This document shows, in pieces, positions 6,839-12,035 of a DNA stretch of 12,035 bases (the stretch's first letter is position 1; each line of letters begins with the position of its first letter). The position numbers and the translations under genes were made by a program. This DNA comes from Bacillota bacterium (lineage in GTDB: Bacteria; Bacillota; Clostridia; Oscillospirales; Ruminococcaceae). The notes beneath the pieces were generated by a model. It did no database searches. It was not told the DNA's origin and worked only from the letters and a program-made list of their open reading frames with translations. Location of the stretch: positions 1 through 12,035 of the forward strand of contig JAEWZG010000123.1 of the NCBI GenBank assembly GCA_023395435.1, in the 5' to 3' direction.

Positions 6839-7801
6839 TTATTGTTTATTCTGAGAGGGCTGAACTGTTACAATAAATCCATCAACGTTATTGCCTGAGA
6901 TAACATAGCTGTCACACTCTTTAGGGGCAGGAATTTTTGTATTATCTTTTGTTGCAGGAACATAATAAACTTCATATTCAACATCATCAAAGTTCTTAAT
7001 TTTTAGATGTTCCTTTGTAAAGGGATATTTCTTTATTAAATCAATATATTCTTCAAAGCATAAGTTGTTTTGTTTCATATAATATGCATGAGGTTGTCCG
7101 ACATAGCGATAATGCCAAGGCTCGTTATCAATTTTTGTAAGTTCTTTTTTATCCTCTGTGTATCTCTGGATGAAACCATACTTATATGAATTATCATTAA
7201 GCCATTTGCAATTGTTCTTAAAAGTGTTATCATATGAAAAATCAAGTGCATATCCTGTATGATGCTCACTGTGTCCTGGAAGTGCAACAAGTGTTGATAC
7301 TGTTGCATTGTTCTTTTTCAGATCGGCGTTGTAAAGCGTTTGCTGATATTCCTTTGTTCGTAAACCGCTTGTAACAATAAGATTTTTAACTTTGGTTTCG
7401 GCAGCAAAATCAGTCATCATATTATTAAAATCATTAATTACTAAAGTGGAAACATTGACGCTTTTGTCTTTTACTGAAAAGTTTTTTGAAGTTAGACCTT
7501 GCCTGTAATCAACTAGATTAGTTAGATTATCAGTTGTTGGAAAAGGTGCAGTATAAGCGTGGTCAGTGTTCACAAGAATAAGATCACCCTGATTTATAAG
7601 TGTTGAGTCAGTAACAAGATATTCATAATTTGCATTTGTTGTGTTATCTGATTTTGAAGAAGATGAGCTTGTGTTGTCGTCCTTATCCCTGTTAAAAGCA
7701 TTACCGATAATCAGCACAAAAACCCATATCAGAATTATTAATAAGAATATACACAAGAAAATTCTTTTCCATATAAATTTATGATTTTTCTTTTTTTTCA
7801 T
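6839..7801 (-). CDS. Membrane-anchored VanY-type D-alanyl-D-alanine carboxypeptidase (peptidase M15B)
   Basis: A zinc D,D-carboxypeptidase that trims the terminal D-Ala from peptidoglycan stems outside the membrane. A Lys-rich N-terminus and one hydrophobic helix (roughly residues 13-33) give an uncleaved-anchor topology, followed by a Ser/Asn/Asp-rich linker and the catalytic domain. In numbering from the preferred start, visible motifs are TSGLRTKEYQ (144-153), the M15 zinc motif SxHxxGxAxD as SEHHTGYALDF (178-188, ligands H180 and D187) and EPWHYRY (227-233, catalytic E227 and ligand H230). The C-terminal ~60 residues are an extra beta-type extension of unknown role. The start at 7801 (MKKKKNHK) is chosen because GGAGG lies six bases before it; an in-frame ATG at 7822 lacks a site. 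First gene of a unit with the GNAT-YoaP gene. Without vanHAX-type genes nearby, this is ordinary wall maturation rather than evidence of glycopeptide resistance. Confidence 0.9.
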   Translation of the reverse strand: MKKKKNHKFIWKRIFLCIFLLIILIWVFVLIIGNAFNRDKDDNTSSSSSKSDNTTNANYEYLVTDSTLINQGDLILVNTDHAYTAPFPTTDNLTNLVDYRQGLTSKNFSVKDKSVNVSTLVINDFNNMMTDFAAETKVKNLIVTSGLRTKEYQQTLYNADLKKNNATVSTLVALPGHSEHHTGYALDFSYDNTFKNNCKWLNDNSYKYGFIQRYTEDKKELTKIDNEPWHYRYVGQPHAYYMKQNNLCFEEYIDLIKKYPFTKEHLKIKNFDDVEYEVYYVPATKDNTKIPAPKECDSYVISGNNVDGFIVTVQPSQNKQ

Positions 7802-7830
7802 AGTTATCCTCCTGAAAAACATATAAAATT

Positions 7831-7851
7831 ATTATACCATATATCGATATA
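7831..7851 (-). promoter_or_regulatory. Extended -10 promoter of the VanY-GNAT unit with an overlapping palindrome
   Basis: The minus strand carries TGGTATAAT, a perfect -10 (7831-7836) with TGn extension, while the -35 position (TTTCAT) is poor. A 12-base palindrome, TATATCGATATA at 7840-7851, lies in the spacer and could be an operator, although AT-rich palindromes of this size also arise by chance. Confidence 0.5.
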
Positions 7852-7894
7852 CAATGAAATATGTAAAAGTAATGTATTTGCAATATTGATTTTG

Positions 7895-7923
7895 TTGACA
7901 ATTGCTTGTGTTAGAGTTATTAT
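7895..7923 (+). promoter_or_regulatory. Sigma-A promoter of the aldo/keto reductase gene
   Basis: Perfect -35 TTGACA at 7895-7900, 17-base spacer, and -10 TATTAT at 7918-7923. It is divergent from the VanY unit promoter within the same 151-base gap. Confidence 0.8.
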
Positions 7924-7952
7924 TGTTTCAATATTAAAAGGAGGATAATCTT

Positions 7953-8948
7953 ATGTATATGCCTGACAATGAAAGATACAACAAAATGAAATATAATCGT
8001 TGCGGAAAATCTGGCTTGAAGCTTCCTGCTGTTTCACTTGGAATGTGGCAGAATTTTGGTGACAGAGATAATCTTGAAAATATGGAGAAAATGGTTCATA
8101 CTGCATTTGACCTTGGTATAACTCATTTTGACCTTGCCAACAACTATGGGCCAATGCCAGGTGCAGCAGAATCAAACTTCGGTAAAATTCTTGACAAGTC
8201 AATGAGAGCTTATCGTGATCAGCTTGTTATTTCAACAAAAGCGGGCTACGATATGTGGGAAGGACCATACGGGGATAAAAACGGCTCACGCAAGTACCTA
8301 ACAGCAAGTCTTGATCAGAGTCTTAAGAGAATGGGACTTGAATATGTTGATATTTTCTATCACCATGTTTTTGACCCGCAAACTCCACTTGAAGAAACAG
8401 TACTTGCACTTGATAATGCAGTAAAACAGGGTAAGGCCTTGTATGTTGGTATTTCAAATTATGGTACCGAGCAGACGAGAAAAGCAATAAAGCTTTTCAG
8501 AGAGCTTAAAACTCCATTTATAATTAATCAGCCGTCATACTCAATTTTGAACCGCTGGATTGAAAGAGAGCATCTTATTGACCTTGCCGATGAGGAAGGC
8601 TTCGGGCTTATAATTTATAGTCCACTTTTTCAGGGACTACTTACTGACAAATACCTCAAGGGCATTCCTGCAGATTCAAGAATCGGAAAAGGAAACGGAC
8701 AATGGCTCAAAGGCGATGTAACCGATGAGAACATTGCAAAGGTTGTCAAGCTTAACGAAATTGCACAGGCAAGAGGACAAAGCCTTGCACAAATGGCTTT
8801 ATCGTGGGTGCTGAAAGATAGTAGAATTACATCTGTTCTTATTGGGGCAAGCCGACCAGAGCAGATTATTGAAAATACAAAGGCAATTAGTAAAACAGAA
8901 TTTTCAGCAGAAGAAATAAGACAGATAGATGAAATTGCTGGCAAATAA
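7953..8948 (+). CDS. yghZ: YghZ-like aldo/keto reductase
   Basis: A 331-residue NADPH-dependent aldo/keto reductase close in sequence to E. coli YghZ (Gpr, AKR14), which reduces L-glyceraldehyde 3-phosphate and methylglyoxal. The N-terminus (ERYNKMKYNRCGKSGLKLPA) and THFDLANNYGPMPGAAE strongly resemble that protein. The AKR catalytic tetrad is Asp60, Tyr65, Lys96 (in STKAGYDMW) and His138 (in DIFYHH). The NADP-binding end of the barrel is seen as SVLIGASRPEQIIEN (about 284-298). E. coli YghZ is about 15 residues longer at the C-terminus. It acts in the cytosol, probably in aldehyde detoxification or sugar-phosphate metabolism; the exact substrate here is inferred. AAGGAGG eight bases before the ATG sets the start; the ATG two codons further on is too distant. 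Monocistronic, with its own promoter and terminator. Confidence 0.93.
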   Translation: MYMPDNERYNKMKYNRCGKSGLKLPAVSLGMWQNFGDRDNLENMEKMVHTAFDLGITHFDLANNYGPMPGAAESNFGKILDKSMRAYRDQLVISTKAGYDMWEGPYGDKNGSRKYLTASLDQSLKRMGLEYVDIFYHHVFDPQTPLEETVLALDNAVKQGKALYVGISNYGTEQTRKAIKLFRELKTPFIINQPSYSILNRWIEREHLIDLADEEGFGLIIYSPLFQGLLTDKYLKGIPADSRIGKGNGQWLKGDVTDENIAKVVKLNEIAQARGQSLAQMALSWVLKDSRITSVLIGASRPEQIIENTKAISKTEFSAEEIRQIDEIAGK

Positions 8949-8952
8949 AAAC

Positions 8953-8976
8953 AGAGGCTTTAGCCTCTATTTTTTT
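8953..8976 (+). terminator. Rho-independent terminator of the aldo/keto reductase gene
   Basis: AGAGGC (8953-8958) and GCCTCT (8963-8968) form a short GC-rich stem with a TTTA loop, followed by ATTTTTTT. It starts four bases after the stop codon. Confidence 0.9.
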
Positions 8977-8985
8977 ACAGAAACA

Positions 8986-9014
8986 TTGCAAACATATCAA
9001 ATATATGTTAAAAT
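8986..9014 (+). promoter_or_regulatory. Predicted sigma-A promoter of the lipoprotein gene
   Basis: TTGCAA at 8986-8991 and TAAAAT at 9009-9014 with a 17-base spacer and a TGT extended -10. The ATGTTAAAATA core is shared with the promoter at 2433. The ribosome binding site is an unusual AGGGGGG (9039-9045). Confidence 0.65.
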
Positions 9015-9050
9015 ATTTCAGATGGGATTAATGACAACAGGGGGGCTTTT

Positions 9051-9599
9051 ATGAAAAAAATTATGTTATTTTCAATAATTTCTGCACTGTCATTTTGCTT
9101 AATTGTCGGTTGTGAAGATAACAAAAAAGAACCTGATTCACAAGATGTCAGTAAAGTTGAAACTAGCCAAACTGTGACTTTGGATATAAAAAAGGATTAT
9201 GATTCTTATTCTGATGATGAATCTTTTTCAGTTTTAAAAGTTAATGTTATTGCTCAATGTCCAAAAGGAAAGAAACTTAAAGATTACGTTAAAATGGGTA
9301 TGACAACAAACAAAAATGCAAGATCAGTACTTGGACGGATAGGAAGTCCAATTGATATTCATATAATAAGCGAAATTAAAGATGCAAGAATAGTGTTTGA
9401 ATATGATCCGTCCAATATTGGGGGAGCAGAATTGAAAGATCTGATGATTATTAGGGTGAAAGAAAATAATTCCCAAGAGTATATTGATAATGTTGTTATT
9501 AACATAAAAAATAATACAGTATCAACTTCTTATACAGGAAAAGGAACTTATCTTCTTGCTGATAAAAGCGTTAGTCAGCAAATGTGGGATCCAAAATAA
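9051..9599 (+). CDS. Small putative lipoprotein
   Basis: A 182-residue protein with a clear type II signal peptide: Lys at positions 2-3, a hydrophobic core, and a lipobox LIVGC with the lipidated Cys21, followed by an acidic, Ser-rich tether. It is therefore anchored to the outer face of the membrane. The body is beta-rich. From about residue 105, the pattern of an FEYDPSNIGG stretch, a DNVVINIKNNTVS stretch and GKGTYLLADKS resembles, from memory, the repeat module that precedes von Willebrand A domains in clostridial surface proteins (which usually end in a Phe-Ser-x-Tyr-x-Leu-x-Asp motif), but no VWA domain follows. That similarity is an inference. No enzyme motif is visible. It has its own promoter and terminator and lies 121 bases upstream of the adaptor-permease pair on the same strand, a separate unit that could be functionally linked. 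Confidence 0.8.
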   Translation: MKKIMLFSIISALSFCLIVGCEDNKKEPDSQDVSKVETSQTVTLDIKKDYDSYSDDESFSVLKVNVIAQCPKGKKLKDYVKMGMTTNKNARSVLGRIGSPIDIHIISEIKDARIVFEYDPSNIGGAELKDLMIIRVKENNSQEYIDNVVINIKNNTVSTSYTGKGTYLLADKSVSQQMWDPK

Positions 9600-9605
9600 T
9601 CATAT

Positions 9606-9635
9606 AAAGACTGCCTAAAAAAGGCAGTCTTTTTT
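9606..9635 (+). terminator. Rho-independent terminator of the lipoprotein gene
   Basis: AAAGACTGCC (9606-9615) pairs with GGCAGTCTTT (9623-9632) around a TAAAAAA loop and runs into TTTTATTTT. It starts six bases after the stop codon. Confidence 0.93.
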
Positions 9636-9689
9636 ATTTTAATATTTTTCTAAAATAAGTAGTATATTTTTACTTCGTTTTTGCCAAAC

Positions 9690-9695
9690 TATACT
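9690..9695 (+). promoter_or_regulatory. Candidate -10 box of the adaptor-permease operon
   Basis: TATACT at 9690-9695 is correctly placed for a start about 20 bases before the ATG, but the -35 region (TTTTTA) is weak. The alternative pair TTGCCA (9681-9686 region) and TAAAAA would start transcription inside the ribosome binding site and is less likely. Confidence 0.3.
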
Positions 9696-9720
9696 TGTAA
9701 TTCTAAAAAGGGGTGAGGAT

Positions 9721-10689
9721 ATGAAAAAACGAGATAAATTTCTACTTGTTTTTGCAGTATTGTTTGGACTTGGCTGTGTAATTGCACCAAGATTATTTGT
9801 TGCAAGACTTCCAAAAGTAAATGTGACACATTTAAAACAGATCGAGTACTTAAACTATGTTAGTGCATCAGGTGTGATAGAACAAAGGAATAAGCAGCAG
9901 ATAAAGTCACAGTTTCCGCTGATAGTTTCTGAAGTTCTTGTAGATACAGGCGATAAGGTAAAGAAAGGACAACCAGTAATCAAGGTTGATAGGGATCAAA
10001 CTGCACAGAAAATTTTAGAAACTACAAGCTTTGCAACAATGGCTGATAACTCAACAGACAGTATAATGACTTCATATAAAGATATATACGATAAAGTTCC
10101 AGCACAGGTTACATCAAGCTTTGATGGCGTAATTGAAACAGTTTCTGTAACAACGGGTGATTTTGTTGCACAGGATTGTACAATAGCATCAATGGTAAGC
10201 GGAGAGGATCTTATAGTTAATATTCAGGTACCAGAAAACAAAATTTCTAAGGTAGCACTTGGCCAGAATGCTAATATTTCAGGCGAGGGCTTTGAAGACG
10301 GAAAATATAAAGGAGTTGTATCTGCAATAAGTCCGTCTGCACGAAAAGCAATTGTCGGGAATAGTCAGGAGACTGTAATTGATGTTCTTGTAAAAATAAA
10401 TAATCCTGATCAAAATATTAAGTGTGGTTTTTCCGCAAAGGCAGACATTATTATTGATAAGCCATGTAAAGTTTCAGTTGTGCCTTATGAAGCCTTACTT
10501 CAGGAAGTTGACGGAAGAGAATATGTATATGTTGTGGAAAATGGTGTGACTGTAAAAAAACATATAACAACTGGGAAAGAGCTAAGTGATGGTATTGAAG
10601 TAAAATCAGGTCTTACTCCGAATGATAATATAATAAAAAATGCTGAGAAAATTACGAAAAGTGGTATGCTTGTTAAGATTGCAGATTAG
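9721..10689 (+). CDS. MacA/HlyD-like periplasmic-adaptor-family protein (membrane fusion protein)
   Basis: A 322-residue membrane fusion protein. A short basic N-terminus and one hydrophobic helix (about residues 7-27) anchor it to the membrane with the rest outside. The barrel-sandwich lipoyl halves are seen at about 58-90 (VLVDTGDKVKKGQPVIKVD) and 132-160 (FDGVIETVSVTTGDFVAQ); the segment joining them is only about 40 residues, so the long alpha-hairpin of Gram-negative MacA is missing or vestigial, as expected in a cell without an outer-membrane channel. A beta-barrel domain (about 163-245) and a membrane-proximal domain ending near GLTPNDNIIKNAE follow. The ATG start is preceded by AAGGGGTGAGG. 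The MacB-like permease begins 12 bases downstream, so the pair is an operon. Probable role: extracytoplasmic partner of an ABC exporter of peptides, drugs or lipids; substrate unknown. Confidence 0.87.
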   Translation: MKKRDKFLLVFAVLFGLGCVIAPRLFVARLPKVNVTHLKQIEYLNYVSASGVIEQRNKQQIKSQFPLIVSEVLVDTGDKVKKGQPVIKVDRDQTAQKILETTSFATMADNSTDSIMTSYKDIYDKVPAQVTSSFDGVIETVSVTTGDFVAQDCTIASMVSGEDLIVNIQVPENKISKVALGQNANISGEGFEDGKYKGVVSAISPSARKAIVGNSQETVIDVLVKINNPDQNIKCGFSAKADIIIDKPCKVSVVPYEALLQEVDGREYVYVVENGVTVKKHITTGKELSDGIEVKSGLTPNDNIIKNAEKITKSGMLVKIAD

Positions 10690-10701
10690 GGTGGAAGATA
10701 A

Positions 10702-11886
10702 ATGCTTGAATGTGTTAAAAAAGGAATGTCGGATCTTTTCAGAAACAAGCTCAGGGCAATTTTGACTATAGGTGGGATTTTTATAGGAGTAATGTCTGTT
10801 GTAATTATTTCATCAATCGGAGAAATGGGAAAGCACACTGTTGACAGAGAGCTTGTTAAAATGGGAATGGATAGCATTATAGTATCTGGTGAAAAGAATA
10901 ATGATACGGGCTTGTGCAGAAATGACCTTCAGGCAATAAGATCAATGCGTGATGTGTCAAATGCAATGCCACTTATGTATCTTATGTCAGAAACTGAAAT
11001 TCTCGACAAGAAAAAAGAGTGCATGATATGGGGCGTTAATCAGGATGCTGACAATGTAATTGAACTTGAAACGATATATGGAAGACAGATTAACAAGGGC
11101 GATGTTGCTTCTAATGCAAAGGTATGTGTAATAGACGAAAAGATAGCCATTGATAATTATAAAAGGTCAAATATTGTTGGTAAAAAGATAACATTATATA
11201 TAAATGATCTTCCAGAAGAATTTACTGTCATCGGAGTAGTAAAAAACGGTGTAAATGTTCTTCAGAATATGCTCGGTGGAATAATCCCGAACTTTGTATA
11301 TATTCCATACTCAACAATGTCAGATATATCAAATCAAACCTATTATGATGAGATTGTTGTTAAGCTTAGGAATGGACAGAGCAATTCGGATATTAACAAT
11401 GATATTGAAAAGGCACTTATAAACTGGCGACTTGCTCCGACTGAACTGAGGATAGAAAACCTTCTTAAGCAAAAAAATCAATTAAATGATGTTCTTGGAA
11501 TTGTCACAATAATTTTATCAGCTATAGCAGGAATTTCACTTGTTGTTTCGGGTCTGTCAATTATGACGGTAATGCTTGTTTCCGTGAATGAGCGGACACG
11601 TGAGATAGGGATAAAAAAATCAATAGGAGCTTCAAATAAGGATATTCTTGTAGAATTTCTAATAGAATCCATGCTGATAACCCTTATAGGTGGAATGTTG
11701 GGCGTTATCGGAGGACTTCTGTTGTCCCTTGTAGGTTGTTCAATATTTGGGCTTGTCCTTAATGTTGATTTATTTATGATTATGGGAATCCTTACTCTGT
11801 CAGTAGTTATTGGTTTGATTTTTGGAGTATATCCAGCATACAGGGCATCAAGACTTCGCCCTGTTGAGGCATTAAGATACGAATAA
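10702..11886 (+). CDS. MacB-like ABC transporter permease (MacB_PCD + FtsX domains)
   Basis: A 394-residue permease of the type VII (MacB/LolE/FtsX) ABC superfamily. Helix 1 (about 18-40, ILTIGGIFIGVMSVVIISS) is preceded by the amphipathic LFRNKLRAIL typical of MacB. Residues about 45-260 are the extracytoplasmic core domain. Helices 2-4 lie near 265-293, 322-350 and 356-380. The cytoplasmic coupling motif NERTREIGIKKSIGAS (about 294-309), which docks to the ATPase, is intact, as is the ending YRASRLRPVEALRYE. Family members either fuse an ATPase or have one encoded next door; here neither is true, and a terminator follows at once. Translation starts at an ATG with GGTGGAAG upstream, 12 bases after the adaptor gene. 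It likely forms a homodimer with the upstream adaptor and an ATPase encoded elsewhere. Confidence 0.9.
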   Translation: MLECVKKGMSDLFRNKLRAILTIGGIFIGVMSVVIISSIGEMGKHTVDRELVKMGMDSIIVSGEKNNDTGLCRNDLQAIRSMRDVSNAMPLMYLMSETEILDKKKECMIWGVNQDADNVIELETIYGRQINKGDVASNAKVCVIDEKIAIDNYKRSNIVGKKITLYINDLPEEFTVIGVVKNGVNVLQNMLGGIIPNFVYIPYSTMSDISNQTYYDEIVVKLRNGQSNSDINNDIEKALINWRLAPTELRIENLLKQKNQLNDVLGIVTIILSAIAGISLVVSGLSIMTVMLVSVNERTREIGIKKSIGASNKDILVEFLIESMLITLIGGMLGVIGGLLLSLVGCSIFGLVLNVDLFMIMGILTLSVVIGLIFGVYPAYRASRLRPVEALRYE

Positions 11887-11893
11887 ACGAATT

Positions 11894-11925
11894 AAAATCT
11901 CGTAGACGGTTGTCTACGAGATTTT
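11894..11925. terminator. Bidirectional rho-independent terminator
   Basis: A perfect 14-base-pair stem (arms 11894-11907 and 11912-11925, core ATCTCGTAGAC / GTCTACGAGAT) with a GGTT loop and AAAA/TTTT at the base. It lies 8 bases after the permease stop and 24 bases from the stop of the convergent Cys-rich gene, serving both. Confidence 0.92.
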
Positions 11926-11948
11926 ATGTTGCGATTATTGCAGGATGA

Positions 11949-12035
11949 TTAGCATCCGCAACCGTCGTTGCAACAGCCGTTGTTGCCAAATCCAAATCCG
12001 CCACCACAGCAGCAGAAGATAATAAGGATAAGAAT
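11949..12035 (-). CDS. C-terminus of a small Cys/Gly-rich membrane protein (partial, runs off right edge)
   Basis: The last 28 codons of a minus-strand gene are visible: a hydrophobic run (ILILIIF) directly followed by CCCGGGFGFGNNGCCNDGCGC and a TAA stop, except that the stretch shown is best read as three Cys, Gly/Phe repeats and then four more Cys. Seven of 28 residues are Cys and nine are Gly. This resembles short proteins in Ruminococcaceae that are often auto-annotated as chorion-class high-cysteine HCB protein 13, which combine one hydrophobic segment with a Cys/Gly/Asn tail. That name is a composition artefact and no function is established. The start is outside the window. Coding status is supported by the composition, the in-frame stop and the shared terminator just downstream. 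Confidence 0.65.
   Translation of the reverse strand: MLILIIFCCCGGGFGFGNNGCCNDGCGC

Noticed and set aside
7075..7308. Minus-strand 77-codon frame inside the VanY-like gene
   Set aside because: It lies in another frame of a well-supported zinc peptidase; low-quality composition and no start signals.
6839..7801. Vancomycin resistance determinant
   Set aside because: VanY-family carboxypeptidases are common in Firmicutes as wall enzymes; no vanS/R, vanH, vanA or vanX genes are in the window.
8630..8944. Minus-strand 104-codon frame opposite the aldo/keto reductase
   Set aside because: A shadow of the conserved C-terminal AKR coding sequence; no promoter or ribosome binding site.
9640..9689. 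Small hairpin AAGTA/TACTT upstream of the adaptor gene as a riboswitch or attenuator
   Set aside because: Only five AT-rich pairs and located upstream of the likely transcription start; no recognisable riboswitch core.
1..12035. CRISPR arrays, insertion sequences, prophage genes, tRNA or rRNA genes
   Set aside because: No direct-repeat arrays, transposase or integrase motifs, terminal repeats or RNA gene signatures were seen.

Overview
The window looks like chromosomal DNA from a low-GC anaerobic Firmicute, most likely a Clostridia member of the Ruminococcus/Oscillospiraceae type. The support is AT-rich sequence, strong GGAGG ribosome binding sites, sigma-A-like promoters, a CIRCE/HrcA heat-shock operator, a spore-photoproduct-lyase homologue and a small Cys/Gly-rich protein of a kind common in that group. 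The genus is an inference. I see no phage, transposon, CRISPR or RNA gene, and no intergenic gap longer than about 150 bases.

Layout, left to right. (1) Positions 1-1279, minus strand: a tocopherol-cyclase-like protein followed by a TspO/MBR membrane protein that runs off the left edge. The tspO reading frame has no ATG, GTG or TTG at the position its ribosome binding site dictates. (2) Positions 1406-3249, plus strand: a SplB-type radical SAM protein whose three cluster cysteines are intact but which appears to carry Ser where Bacillus SplB has its catalytic Cys141; then a CmpB-family (PF06541) membrane protein with its own promoter and a GTG start. (3) Positions 3289-7801, minus strand: an unrecognised 215-residue protein with a consensus promoter; htpG with a perfect CIRCE operator at its predicted transcription start; and a two-gene unit of a membrane-anchored VanY-type D,D-carboxypeptidase and a GNAT-YoaP acetyltransferase. 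(4) Positions 7953-11886, plus strand: a YghZ-like aldo/keto reductase, a small lipoprotein, and a two-gene export unit made of a MacA/HlyD-like adaptor and a MacB-like permease, with no ATPase gene between them or after them before the terminator. (5) 11949 to the right edge, minus strand: the tail of a Cys/Gly-rich small membrane protein.

Most transcription units are clearly bounded: bidirectional hairpins separate convergent genes at 3255-3281 and 11894-11925, and paired promoters lie in the divergent gap at 7802-7952. Several units fit a stress and envelope theme (chaperone, DNA photolesion-type enzyme, reductase, peptidoglycan trimming, efflux), but they are independent units and I find no single integrated new system. 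The points most worth a second look are the missing tspO start codon, the tocopherol-cyclase/tspO pairing, the Cys-to-Ser change in the SplB homologue, CIRCE control of htpG, and the ATPase-less MacAB-like pair.
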